A DNA stretch of 64,000 nucleotides from contig NZ_QUIV01000010.1 in NCBI RefSeq assembly GCF_003480315.1, positions 6,333 to 70,332 of the forward strand, read 5' to 3'. Below the pieces are notes generated by a model that saw nothing but the letters and a program-made list of their open reading frames with translations, made no database searches and was not told where the DNA came from. The stretch is from Clostridium sp. AM33-3 (GTDB taxonomy: Bacteria > Bacillota > Clostridia > Lachnospirales > Lachnospiraceae). Positions 29,818 through 37,141 of the stretch are shown piece after piece (within the stretch, counting starts at the first letter, position 1; each line of letters starts with the position of its first letter). Position numbers and translations under genes: made by a program.

Positions 29818-30627
29818 CTACTGCAGCCGCTCTAACAGCATTTCTCTGGTTTCCCGGTACTTCTTCACCGGAATTGGAATCCGCGTCCCGTCGATCAGTA
29901 CCACCTCATATTTCTGGATCTGGGAAATGCACTCCGCGTTGATAATATAGCTCCGGTGCACTGCCGCAAACCTCTCATCTGCTTTCTCCTGAAACTCTGT
30001 TAATGTCATACGCACTGGTATTTTCGCTCCGGAAAGAAAAGCAATGATGCTTATGCGTCCGCCTGCCTCCACATAAAGAATCTCAGATAAAAGAAAGATG
30101 TGTTCCCGGTCCTCCAGATCTGCAGCCATCAGCTTGGTTTTATCTGTCAGTGTACTAAACCGGCGCATTAGATATTTATGCGCCATTCTGCCCATGGTGC
30201 TGGGAAACATCTCATCTCCCACTGTTTTCAGTTCGCCCAGCGGATTGGAAATATGCATATGACAGATTTTCAGTTTCCCATCTCTCTGCTCCCAGACAAA
30301 CGTGCAGCGTTGCTGCACCTGAAGGAAAAATTCCACACGCTCATCAGTCGTGACCAGATAACGCCCTGCCACCGTACAGACATTTCCACTGTTTTGCACT
30401 ACAAAAAAATCCTGTTCCATTAAATGGCATGGTTTTAAATCCCGCATAGTACCCCGCAGATCTTCCGCAGTCGCTTCCCTCCCGACAATAAACTGCTTCT
30501 GCAGTGTCCCGGTCCATAATACATCCTCATCACAGTAAGACAGTACCAGTTCCGGATTCAGCTGCCAATACTGCATCAGGCACTCCCGCGTCAGTTCCAG
30601 TGCCTCCTGCGCCACCTTTTTTTGCAT
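29818..30627 (-). CDS. LytTR-family transcriptional regulator with NTF2/SnoaL-like N-terminal domain
   Basis: About 269 residues. The C-terminal ~100 residues read as a LytTR DNA-binding domain (ILYVEAGGRISIIAFLSG, FAAVHRSYIINAECISQIQ, VVLIDGTRIPIPVKKYRE). The N-terminal ~130 residues (LMQYWQLNPELVLSYCDEDVLWTGT, then IVGREATAEDLR and FVWEQRDGKLKICHMHIS) look like an NTF2/SnoaL-like fold rather than the response-regulator receiver usual for LytTR proteins. This suggests a one-component sensor, possibly of a small ligand, rather than a phosphorylated regulator. I took the third codon (ATG at 30627) because AGGAG is 8 nt upstream, while the ATG at 30633 is too close to it. It lies 168 bp upstream of the giant gene on the same strand and is a natural candidate for its control; no binding data exist here. 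Confidence 0.85.
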   Translation of the reverse strand: MQKKVAQEALELTRECLMQYWQLNPELVLSYCDEDVLWTGTLQKQFIVGREATAEDLRGTMRDLKPCHLMEQDFFVVQNSGNVCTVAGRYLVTTDERVEFFLQVQQRCTFVWEQRDGKLKICHMHISNPLGELKTVGDEMFPSTMGRMAHKYLMRRFSTLTDKTKLMAADLEDREHIFLLSEILYVEAGGRISIIAFLSGAKIPVRMTLTEFQEKADERFAAVHRSYIINAECISQIQKYEVVLIDGTRIPIPVKKYRETREMLLERLQ

Positions 30628-30673
30628 AAGCATTTCTCCTCTCTGTCCTAAAAATCCGCTGTTATTGTCATAA

Positions 30674-30703
30674 ATTATAGCATTTTGCCGGCTCTAATGT
30701 CAA
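30674..30703 (-). promoter_or_regulatory. Promoter of the LytTR regulator gene
   Basis: Minus strand TTGACA (30698-30703), 18-nt spacer, TATAAT (30674-30679), about 45 nt before the start codon. It lies in the divergent gap shared with the TPR gene, for which I saw only a weak candidate (TTGAGT, 17 nt, TACTCT). Confidence 0.8.
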
Positions 30704-30806
30704 AGTTTTGCTATTTTTATTGAGTTTTTAGATTACTTATGATACTCTGAGGTTATTAATCCATAATTTTAACCCTTATGAACCTGCATAAGAGAAAGGG
30801 GCATTT

Positions 30807-31868
30807 ATGAAACATCATTCTACAGGCCGCCGCGGTCTTTTCTTTAAAATCAACGCACGAAAAAAGGGGATTGCCTTGATTCTCATTGTATCTCTGGCGC
30901 TCCCCTACGTGTCCACTGCATTTCTGGAACAGTATGAACAGCACCGGTCACATCAGGCAGCCGAACAGCTTCAGGAAAAGCTGCAGCTGTCACTGGACAA
31001 GCAAAATGCTGCCCTGGATCATTTTTCTGAACTTGTGACCCAGAGCAATTATGATGAAGCACTTGATGAAATCAATCATCTGCTTGCACTGGACAGCGCT
31101 AATCCCCAGTATTACCTGAAACGAGCCGGACTTTATGTCCTGTTAAACCGGTCCGATGAAGCCATGGCCGATCTGGAAACCACTATCCGCCTGGCCCCGG
31201 ATCTCTACGATGCAAGACAGCTCCGGGCACAGCTTCTGGAGGAAAACGGCAAATACGCCGAAGCCCGTACCGACTACGAAACCATGTACCAAATTGATCC
31301 ATCCCAGACGGATGTACTGATGTACATCGCAGACTGTTACCAGCAGCAGATGGACTACGAAAATGCCATCACCGCTTACAACAATGCGGAAAAAGCACTC
31401 CCGGAATATGCCGATGCAATTGCCTATGCCCGCGGTGTCTGCCGTTATTCCCTTGAAGATTTTGAGGGTGCTCTTGCCGATTTTCAGAAATATGCCGTCG
31501 CAAAGCCAGAGGACGGAGAACTGAATTTCCTCATTGGCTCTTCCTACATGAACCTGGAACAGGAAGAAGCCGCGGAAAGCTATCTCCGAAAAGCCTATGA
31601 ACAGGGTGCTTACCTGGCTGAATGCAATTTCTACCTTGGTTCCATCAGCATGAACCGGGAAGACTATAAAACGGCTATTCCGTATTTCACTGCCGCAATC
31701 GAGGGAAACTGCTTTGCGGATTTTGCCTTCTACAACCGAGGAGTCTGCTATCTTCATACAGATGAAGCCAGTCTGGCCAAAGCTGATTTTGAGTATGTGA
31801 TGGAACATTCCACGGATTCTCAGCTCATGTCCGATACCAAAGATATCCTGGACCAGCTCAGCCGATAA
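30807..31868 (+). CDS. Membrane-anchored tetratricopeptide-repeat protein
   Basis: 353 residues. The N-terminus is basic (KINARKKG) followed by one hydrophobic segment of about 20 residues (IALILIVSLALPYVSTAFL), consistent with a signal anchor and an outward-facing body. The rest is a run of TPR-like helical pairs, recognisable by A-x-x-D and Y-x-x-R/L-A spacing (EINHLLALDSANPQYYLKRAGLY, AMADLETTIRLAPDLYDARQL, YETMYQIDPSQTDVLMYIADCY and so on), probably seven to eight units. Start ATG at 30807 has AAAGGGG 6 nt upstream. It is divergent from the LytTR regulator, so it may share regulation with the giant protein, perhaps as an assembly or scaffolding factor. No catalytic motif seen; function unknown. 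Confidence 0.75.
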   Translation: MKHHSTGRRGLFFKINARKKGIALILIVSLALPYVSTAFLEQYEQHRSHQAAEQLQEKLQLSLDKQNAALDHFSELVTQSNYDEALDEINHLLALDSANPQYYLKRAGLYVLLNRSDEAMADLETTIRLAPDLYDARQLRAQLLEENGKYAEARTDYETMYQIDPSQTDVLMYIADCYQQQMDYENAITAYNNAEKALPEYADAIAYARGVCRYSLEDFEGALADFQKYAVAKPEDGELNFLIGSSYMNLEQEEAAESYLRKAYEQGAYLAECNFYLGSISMNREDYKTAIPYFTAAIEGNCFADFAFYNRGVCYLHTDEASLAKADFEYVMEHSTDSQLMSDTKDILDQLSR

Positions 31869-31963
31869 CCCGCGGCAGGACCAAACATCAGTCCGGATGC
31901 AGCAAAAATACCGCAAAAGCCCCTGCTAATCGCGGCAAAACACGGCAAAACACGAAAAAACAG

Positions 31964-31992
31964 TTGAAAAACAGCGGTTTTTAGTATAGAAT
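31964..31992 (+). promoter_or_regulatory. Promoter of efp
   Basis: TTGAAA (31964-31969), 17-nt spacer, TAGAAT (31987-31992), about 45 nt before the efp start. Between the TPR gene stop and this promoter I see no gene or clear terminator. Confidence 0.65.
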
Positions 31993-32037
31993 ATAGTAGA
32001 TTAATCGCGAGTACGCAAATTCAAGGAGGAATATCAC

Positions 32038-32595
32038 ATGATTTCAGCAGGTGATTTTAGAAACGGCATTACCCTGGAAATCGAGGGTAACGTATACCAG
32101 ATCGTAGAGTTCCAGCATGTAAAACCGGGTAAGGGTGCTGCTTTCGTAAGAACCAAAATCAAAAATGTTATGACCGGTTCCGTAGTAGAGAGAACCTTCC
32201 GTCCGACTGAGAAGTTCCCGTCTGCAAGAATCGACCGTGTTGATATGCAGTATCTGTATGAAGATGGCGATCTGTACAACTTCATGAACATGGATAACTA
32301 CGAGCAGATGGCTCTCGCAGCAGACGTGATCGGTGATGCATTAAAGTTCGTTAAGGAGAATGAGATTGTTAAGATCTGCTCTTACAATGGTAAGGTATTC
32401 TCCGTAGAGCCGCCGTTATTCGTAGAGCTTGAGATCACCAACACCGAGCCGGGCTTCAAGGGTGATACCGCACAGGGCGCTACCAAGCCGGCAACCGTTG
32501 AGACTGGCGCAACCGTATACGTTCCGCTGTTCGTTGACAACGGTGATAAGATCAAGATCGACACCCGTACCGGTGAGTATCTGTCCAGAGTTTAA
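32038..32595 (+). CDS. efp: Elongation factor P
   Basis: 185 residues, standard length. EF-P binds between the P and E sites of the ribosome and relieves stalling at consecutive prolines. The KOW-like N-domain carries the tip loop [12 protein letters not shown] with Lys32 in the position that is modified in many bacteria, followed by the OB-fold domains ending in [17 protein letters not shown], the conserved EF-P signature. AAGGAGG is 8 nt before the ATG. It is a single gene with its own promoter and a strong terminator downstream. Confidence 0.97.
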   Translation: MISAGDFRNGITLEIEGNVYQIVEFQHVKPGKGAAFVRTKIKNVMTGSVVERTFRPTEKFPSARIDRVDMQYLYEDGDLYNFMNMDNYEQMALAADVIGDALKFVKENEIVKICSYNGKVFSVEPPLFVELEITNTEPGFKGDTAQGATKPATVETGATVYVPLFVDNGDKIKIDTRTGEYLSRV

Positions 32596-32632
32596 TACTC
32601 CGCACAGTTTTTGATCTGAACTGATTGAATGC

Positions 32633-32671
32633 AAAAGAGGCAATTCCATTTTCAGGAACTGCCTCTTTTTT
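32633..32671. terminator. Bidirectional terminator between efp and yqeG
   Basis: Arms AAAAGAGGCAATTCC (32633-32647) and GGAACTGCCTCTTTT (32655-32669) pair over 15 positions with one mismatch, with A and T runs on the two sides. It serves convergent efp and yqeG. Confidence 0.85.
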
Positions 32672-32675
32672 ATTG

Positions 32676-33185
32676 TTATGATTTGTTTTGCATTTCACGC
32701 TTATAGAAGTGCAGCACCACTGCCTCCAGATAGCGCTTCAGCACGATCTGGATTTCTTCTTTGGGGTTGATGGGTTTTACCAGGATTCCGTAGATTCCGG
32801 CGCGGTTTGCACCGTACACATCGGTAAAAAGCTGGTCACCCACAAACAGTACCTCCTCTTTGCAAAGCCCCATCTCCTCTACCGCACGATTATAATTCTT
32901 CACCCCCGGTTTTCCAGCCTTGTAAATATAAGGAGAATGCACCTGCTCCGCGAAGGATTTCACCCGCGGCTCCTTATTGTTGGACAGTAGGAGCGTCTGA
33001 AATCCCAATCCATGAAGACGCCGGAACAGGAGCAGTGCCCGCTCATCCGCCGGAGCTCCGTGAGGCACCAGGGTATTATCGATGTCAAAAATGACCCCCT
33101 TTTTCCCCTTCTCTTTCCAATCTTCCCAGTTTATTTCGTAGGTACTGTCCACCCACTCTTTCGGATAAAATGGTTCTAATATCAC
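32676..33185 (-). CDS. yqeG: YqeG-family HAD-IIIA phosphatase
   Basis: 169 residues. The HAD motif I is FDIDNTLVPHG (nucleophile D34, acid D36), followed by LLLSNNKEPRVKSFAE (motif II) and VGDQLFTDVYGANRAGI (motif III/IV), the arrangement of the YqeG group. Substrate is not established; in Bacillus the homologue sits near ribosome-assembly genes. The start is GTG at 33185 with AGGACAGGA upstream. It follows nrdR by 15 bp and is probably co-transcribed with it. Confidence 0.85.
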   Translation of the reverse strand: MILEPFYPKEWVDSTYEINWEDWKEKGKKGVIFDIDNTLVPHGAPADERALLLFRRLHGLGFQTLLLSNNKEPRVKSFAEQVHSPYIYKAGKPGVKNYNRAVEEMGLCKEEVLFVGDQLFTDVYGANRAGIYGILVKPINPKEEIQIVLKRYLEAVVLHFYKREMQNKS

Positions 33186-33200
33186 GTCTGTATTCCTGTC

Positions 33201-33662
33201 CTACTTTCGCTTATTTTCCAGAAGCTTTCCCAGCTCCTCCATAAAGGTATTCACGTCTTTGAACTCCCGGTAAACAGAAGCAAAACGCACATAGGCAACT
33301 TCGTCCAGCTGTTTTAACTTCTGCATGACCAGTTCGCCGATGGCAGAAGTTTCCACCTCCCGATCCTCCATGGTAAAGATCTCGTTCTCAATTTCATCGA
33401 TCATCTGATTGATCTGCTGGATGGAAACCGGACGTTTATGGCAGGAATGAACCACGCCCGACTCGATTTTAGAACGGTCATACGGTTCTCTTGTCTGGTC
33501 TTTTTTGATGACCATAAGCGGCATGGTTTCCAGTTTCTCATATGTGGTAAAGCGCTTTCCGCAGACTACGCACTGACGGCGACGGCGGATGGAACTGTTG
33601 TCCTCAGCCGGTCTGGAATCAATGACCTTGGTATCTGCTGCACTGCAAAATGGACATTTCAA
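33201..33662 (-). CDS. nrdR: Ribonucleotide reductase transcriptional repressor NrdR
   Basis: 153 residues. The N-terminal zinc ribbon has C3, C6, C31 and C34 (MKCPFC ... CVVCGKRF) and the basic stretch RRRRQ; the ATP-cone follows (LMVIKKDQTREPYDRSKIESGVV). NrdR senses ATP/dATP and represses ribonucleotide reductase operons through NrdR boxes; no nrd genes lie in this window. The ATG at 33662 has GGAGG about 9 nt upstream. First gene of a transcript with yqeG. Confidence 0.96.
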   Translation of the reverse strand: MKCPFCSAADTKVIDSRPAEDNSSIRRRRQCVVCGKRFTTYEKLETMPLMVIKKDQTREPYDRSKIESGVVHSCHKRPVSIQQINQMIDEIENEIFTMEDREVETSAIGELVMQKLKQLDEVAYVRFASVYREFKDVNTFMEELGKLLENKRK

Positions 33663-33775
33663 ATTTTTTTCCTCCTGTGTACCTTTGCTTTTATTTTACT
33701 CTATCTGTCCCACAGGCGCAAGCGGTTTTAAATTTCACGAAAACGGATTCCCATTTGATGCCATCTGTCTCTTTT

Positions 33776-33804
33776 AGGATAGCTCCCCGGTTCTTTTTTG
33801 TAAA
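33776..33804 (-). promoter_or_regulatory. Promoter of nrdR-yqeG
   Basis: Minus strand TTTACA (33799-33804), 17-nt spacer, TATCCT (33776-33781), giving a leader of about 105 nt. I see no NrdR-box pair around it. Confidence 0.5.
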
Positions 33805-33832
33805 ACAAAATATTATGCTCTTTCCCACACGT

Positions 33833-34098
33833 TCAGTCGCATTTGCATGGTTTTTCCACATCTTTCAGCTTGCGCACCTCCACCAGAATGATATCATCCC
33901 CAATCTGGCACACATCCTGAAACGGAATGATATACTCCTTCTCTCGCCCAAAAATCCCGCACAGGCACCCGGGTCCCGGGACGATCAGATGCGTGATGCA
34001 GCCGTTTTCCGGATTAAATTCTACATCGCCCACAAAGCCCAGCTTTTTACAGTCACAGATGTTGATGACTTCTTTTTTTTTAAATCAAAAATACGCAT
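33833..34098 (-). pseudogene. YlmC/YmxH-family PRC-barrel sporulation protein, frame broken at an A9 run
   Basis: The body (GDVEFNPENGCITHLIVPGPG, then FGREKEYIIPFQDVCQIGDDIILVEV) is a typical YlmC/YmxH PRC-barrel protein. Its normal N-terminus is present upstream but in another frame: ATG at 34098 reads MRIFDLKKK, then a run of nine A forces a frame that stops 24 codons in. A -1 shift at the end of the run gives EVINICDCKKLGFVGDVEFN, the family's usual sequence, and restores one frame to the TGA at 33833. The run ends in the heptamer A AAA AAG, a known strong -1 slippery site. It may therefore be a sequencing error, a real mutation, phase variation or programmed slippage. The nearest in-frame start without a shift is a GTG at 34033 with no ribosome-binding site, which I consider unlikely. 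The family is spore-former-associated; function is poorly known. Confidence 0.75.
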
Positions 34099-34143
34099 AG
34101 GCCACATCCGGAATGAAACGTCCTTACTGTAGTCTATGCGTAT
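34091..34143 (-). promoter_or_regulatory. Inverted repeat covering the ymxH start codon
   Basis: Ten-base perfect arms ATACGCATAG (34091-34100) and CTATGCGTAT (34134-34143). In the minus-strand transcript the downstream arm includes the ATGCG start and is followed by TTTTT. The loop holds the only SD-like AAGGA. It could act as a terminator-like end to metQ transcription, as a translational block, or both. Confidence 0.45.
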
Positions 34144-34168
34144 AGTTTCCAGGCAGTTCCTGAAAACT
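34144..34168 (-). terminator. Stem-loop after metQ
   Basis: Arms AGTTTCCAGG (34144-34153) and CCTGAAAACT (34159-34168), 10 bp with one G-U in the RNA, 29 nt past the metQ stop. No T-run follows directly, so termination strength is uncertain. Confidence 0.5.
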
Positions 34169-34196
34169 GTCTGATTTTATTACATCTGCTTAGCGA

Positions 34197-35096
34197 TTAG
34201 AATAACGGAACTACTGCACCCTCGTAGGTCTGCTCCATATACTCCTTCACTGCATCGCTGGTCAGGGCCTCAATGAGAGCTTTGGTCTTCTCATCATCTT
34301 CTTTACCCTCCTGAACTGCTACCACGTTTCCGTAGGTGGTTGCTGCCTCAGAATCAGAAGCCTCCACTGCCAGAGCATCAGATACCTTTAAACCAGCCTC
34401 AATTGCGTAGTTGCCGTTGATGACTGCGATGTCAACATCCGGAAGGGAACGCGGAACCTGTGCAGCCTCAACCTCAAGGATATCCAGGTTCTTCGGATTC
34501 TCAACAATGTCTGTCTTGGTTGCCTTTAAGCCTGCACCATCTGCCAGCTTTAACAGGCCCTGTGCTTCCAGAAGCAGCAGTGCGCGTGCCTCGTTGGTCG
34601 CGTCGTTCGGAACAGCCACCTTTGCGCCATCTGCCAGCGCATCCAGAGTTGCGGTCTTGCCTGCGTAGATGCCGAACGGCTCGTAATGGATCTTGCCTGC
34701 GCTGACTAACTTGGTTCCTCTCTCCTCATTGAACTGCTCCAGATACGGAAGATGCTGGAAATAGTTTGCATCCAGATCACCAGCGTCCAGTGCCAGGTTC
34801 GGCTGAACGTAGTCGGTATACTCAACGATCTTTAAATCATAACCTTTCTTTGCAAGTTCCTCTCTTGCAGCCTCCAGAATCTCTGCATGGGGAGCCGGGC
34901 TTGCACCTACAGTCAGTTCCTTTAAATCGTCAGTCTTTGCTTCTGCTTCTCTGCTCTCTGCCTCTGCTGCGGTAGTCTCTGCTGCCTCTGCGCCGGTCTC
35001 TGCTGCAGTGGTTTCAGCCGGTTTGCTGCCGCCGCATGCGGTCAGAGCTGCTGCTGCTAAAAATGCTGCTGCGATTACACCAATGTTCTTTTTCAT
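34197..35096 (-). CDS. metQ: MetQ/NlpA methionine-binding lipoprotein
   Basis: 299 residues, solute-binding subunit of the MetNIQ importer, anchored outside the membrane. The signal peptide ends in the lipobox LTAC (Cys about 21), followed by an Ala/Glu/Thr-rich linker. Family motifs seen: TVGASPAPHAEIL, DYVQPNLALDAGDLDANYFQHLPYL and the C-terminal EGAVVPLF. GAGGAGG lies about 8 nt before the ATG. Last gene of metN-metI-metQ; a hairpin sits between metI and metQ. Methionine, as L or D isomer or sulfoxide, is the family substrate; the exact one is not resolvable here, but the Met-rich leader upstream supports methionine. Confidence 0.93.
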   Translation of the reverse strand: MKKNIGVIAAAFLAAAALTACGGSKPAETTAAETGAEAAETTAAEAESREAEAKTDDLKELTVGASPAPHAEILEAAREELAKKGYDLKIVEYTDYVQPNLALDAGDLDANYFQHLPYLEQFNEERGTKLVSAGKIHYEPFGIYAGKTATLDALADGAKVAVPNDATNEARALLLLEAQGLLKLADGAGLKATKTDIVENPKNLDILEVEAAQVPRSLPDVDIAVINGNYAIEAGLKVSDALAVEASDSEAATTYGNVVAVQEGKEDDEKTKALIEALTSDAVKEYMEQTYEGAVVPLF

Positions 35097-35138
35097 AATA
35101 CTTATCCTCCTCGATCAATAATTTTGATTTATATGGCC

Positions 35139-35169
35139 TTTAGCCGACAGCCGTCCTGCGGCTGCTAAA
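35139..35169 (-). promoter_or_regulatory. Intercistronic hairpin between metI and metQ
   Basis: TTTAG(C) and CAGCCG at 35139-35153 pair with CGGCTG and CTAAA at 35159-35169, with a small bulge and a 5-nt loop. It lacks a T-run, so it may protect or process the mRNA and set the metQ level apart from metNI. Confidence 0.5.
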
Positions 35170-35175
35170 TCCATT

Positions 35176-35844
35176 TTAACGTATTCTCTTGTCGCTGTTT
35201 CTTGCCAGTCTCATGCCGATTTCCTGAATGATCTGTACGATGATGACCAGGATCGCTACCGTCACCAGCATAATGTCGGTCTCATAACGGTAATAACCGT
35301 AGTTGATCGCGATACCTCCCAGTCCACCGCCGCCGACCGCGCCTGCCATGGCAGAATAGCCGAGTATGGTGGTGGTGGAGATAGCCGCTCCGATCAAGAG
35401 AGACGGCTTTGACTCCGGAAGCAATACCTTCCAGATGATCTGGGACGTAGAAGCTCCCATGGATTTTGCTGCTTCAATAACTCCGGCATCGATCTCCTTA
35501 AAGGAGGATTCTACCATGCGGGCAATATAAGGAGCTGCAGAGGCCACCAGCGGCGGTACCACTGCCCTCCAGCCCAGGCTGGTTCCCACCAGTTTTCTGG
35601 TAACCGGAATCATCATGATCAGAAGAATGAGAAACGGTACCGACCGGAGCAGGTTGATGATCAGTCCCAGCACCTTCTGCAAGGCCGGGATGGGACGAAT
35701 GCCCTCCTTGTCGGTCACCACCAGGATGATGCCCAGCGGAATTCCGATCATATAGGAAACGATGGTGGAAATGATCACCATACATAAGGTTTCTCCGATT
35801 CCGTTCCGAATCAGTTCTAAAATCTGCTGACTAAATAGCATCAC
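35176..35844 (-). CDS. metI: Methionine ABC transporter permease
   Basis: 222 residues with about five membrane segments. The binding-protein-dependent permease signature is seen in the cytoplasmic loop (VIEAAKSMGASTSQIIWKVLLPESKPSLL). The C-terminal RNSDKRIR is typical of MetI. Its start overlaps the end of metN by 14 bp, indicating translational coupling. Works with MetN and MetQ. Confidence 0.93.
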   Translation of the reverse strand: MMLFSQQILELIRNGIGETLCMVIISTIVSYMIGIPLGIILVVTDKEGIRPIPALQKVLGLIINLLRSVPFLILLIMMIPVTRKLVGTSLGWRAVVPPLVASAAPYIARMVESSFKEIDAGVIEAAKSMGASTSQIIWKVLLPESKPSLLIGAAISTTTILGYSAMAGAVGGGGLGGIAINYGYYRYETDIMLVTVAILVIIVQIIQEIGMRLARNSDKRIR

Positions 35845-36850
35845 TGTTCACCTCCTCATACGGCACCTGCACGGTCTTTAAATAATGCAGGGCTCTCGCC
35901 GCGTCCGCTTCATCCTCCGGCAGCTGAATGATCATCTGGCCATAAGCCGTGCCGCCAATATCCTTCGTGGAAGCGTACAGGATGTTCACCGGGACCTTGC
36001 TGGCCAGGATCATATTGGCCAGAACCGGCTCCATGGAAGAACGTCCGTCAAAGGTGATGCGGATCTTTCTGGATTTGTCGAATCTTACATTTTCCACCGC
36101 ATCGCCCAGAATTAACTGACGGCCAATCTTAGACTTTGGCTCAGAAAAGATTTCTGATACCCGGCCATACTCAGCAATCTGGCTGTGGTCGATGATGGCC
36201 ACCCGGTCACAGATGGCTTCAATGACCGCCATCTCATGAGTGATTACAATCACGGTAATGCCTAAGTCCCGGTTGATCTGTTTGATCAGCTGTAAGATCG
36301 ACTTGGTCGTGTTCGGGTCAAGGGCACTGGTAGCCTCGTCACACAAAAGCACCTTCGGGTTTGTTGCAATGGCCCGGGCAATGGCCACTCTCTGACGCTG
36401 TCCGCCGGAAAGCTGTGCCGGATAAGCCTTTGCCCTGTCCTCCAGTCCCACAAGCTTTAACAGCTCCATGGCGCGCTCTTTCGCCTGCTGCTTTGGAATT
36501 CCCGCAATCTCCATGGGGAAGCATACATTCCGGAGAATGTTTCTCTGCGCCAGCAGATTAAACTGCTGGAAGATCATACCCATGGACTGTCTTGCCTTTC
36601 TCTGTCCGGCGTCATTTAATGCTGCCAGGTTTTCTCCCTCAAACAATACCTGGCCGGAGGTCGGGATCTCCAGCATGTTGATGCAGCGGACCAGCGTACT
36701 CTTTCCTGCTCCGGAAAGTCCGATAATTCCGAAGATTTCTCCGCGCCTGATTTCCAGATTAATGTCATCCAGGGCTTTGACCGGCCCGTTAGCCGTTTTG
36801 AATTCCTTGCCCATGTGCTTTAACTGGATAATGGTTTCCTCTAATGCCAT
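35831..36850 (-). CDS. metN: Methionine ABC transporter ATP-binding protein
   Basis: 339 residues. Walker A GLSGAGKST, signature LSGGQRQRV, Walker B VLLCDEATSALD and the H-loop VIVITHEM are all present. The C-terminal ~90 residues (KIRITFDGRSSMEPVLANMI ...) form the NIL regulatory domain, which in MetN proteins binds methionine and inhibits transport. First gene of the operon; a leader of about 285 nt with a Met-rich ORF and a terminator precedes it. SD GGAAAGGAAAAG lies upstream of the ATG. Confidence 0.95.
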   Translation of the reverse strand: MALEETIIQLKHMGKEFKTANGPVKALDDINLEIRRGEIFGIIGLSGAGKSTLVRCINMLEIPTSGQVLFEGENLAALNDAGQRKARQSMGMIFQQFNLLAQRNILRNVCFPMEIAGIPKQQAKERAMELLKLVGLEDRAKAYPAQLSGGQRQRVAIARAIATNPKVLLCDEATSALDPNTTKSILQLIKQINRDLGITVIVITHEMAVIEAICDRVAIIDHSQIAEYGRVSEIFSEPKSKIGRQLILGDAVENVRFDKSRKIRITFDGRSSMEPVLANMILASKVPVNILYASTKDIGGTAYGQMIIQLPEDEADAARALHYLKTVQVPYEEVNSDAI

Positions 36851-36900
36851 ACTCTTTTCCTTTCCCTGTGATACGGAAATGACGGATTTTCCTATGAAAT

Positions 36901-36933
36901 AAAAATGCCGTAAACCTGCAACAGGCTTACGGC
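36901..36933 (-). terminator. Leader terminator/attenuator upstream of metN
   Basis: The minus-strand RNA forms GCCGUAAGCCUG/CAGGUUUACGGC (36922-36933 with 36907-36918), essentially a full 12-bp stem with a UUG loop, followed by AUUUUU. It stands inside the metN leader, 62 nt after the leader-peptide stop and 50 nt before metN, so it must be regulated for the operon to be read. Its 3' arm UACGGCA (36906-36912) is also perfectly complementary to UGCCGUA in the leader ORF (37024-37030). Confidence 0.85.
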
Positions 36934-36994
36934 TTAGAATGCGTTCTCGTCTCTGATTTTATGCTTCTTCTATGCTCTTTCCTGACCCTGCAGA

Positions 36995-37093
36995 TTACTG
37001 ATGAAATTGATTGCATACAAACATACGGCACATGTCCATCATCATGCCGCACATCATAGCCATATTCATCTGCATGGTCTTAACCTGAGTCAT
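36995..37093 (-). CDS. Met-rich leader peptide of the metNIQ operon (32 aa)
   Basis: A short ORF with SD GAGGAA 6 nt before its ATG at 37093. Met is at residues 1, 7, 9, 11, 13, 14, 17, 18, 19, 21 and 24 and Cys at 15, 22 and 27, so 14 of 32 residues carry sulfur. Three AUG codons in a row occur at 17-19. Downstream is an intrinsic terminator and then metN. Segment A (GCGGCAU, 37044-37050) can pair with segment B (GUGCCGU, overlapping 37024-37031), B can pair with the terminator 3' arm, and the terminator 5' arm repeats part of B. This is the trp/his-type three-way switch: ribosomes stalled at Met codons would cover A, free B and break the terminator. No S-box or T-box consensus was seen. Function is inferred from composition and position; translation is not proven. 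Confidence 0.75.
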   Translation of the reverse strand: MTQVKTMQMNMAMMCGMMMDMCRMFVCNQFHQ

Positions 37094-37141
37094 AGCTGAT
37101 TCCTCATTTCCGTAGTATGTTTTTACTACCCTATGTGGCGT

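Noticed and set aside
33833..34033. ymxH as an intact 66-residue protein from a GTG at 34033
   Set aside because: No ribosome-binding site, and the conserved family N-terminus lies directly upstream in the other frame.
36850..37140. S-box (SAM-I) or T-box riboswitch in the metN leader
   Set aside because: I see neither the conserved S-box core nor the T-box NGGTGGNA-type sequence; the only strong terminator is preceded by a translated-looking ORF. A covariance-model search would settle it.
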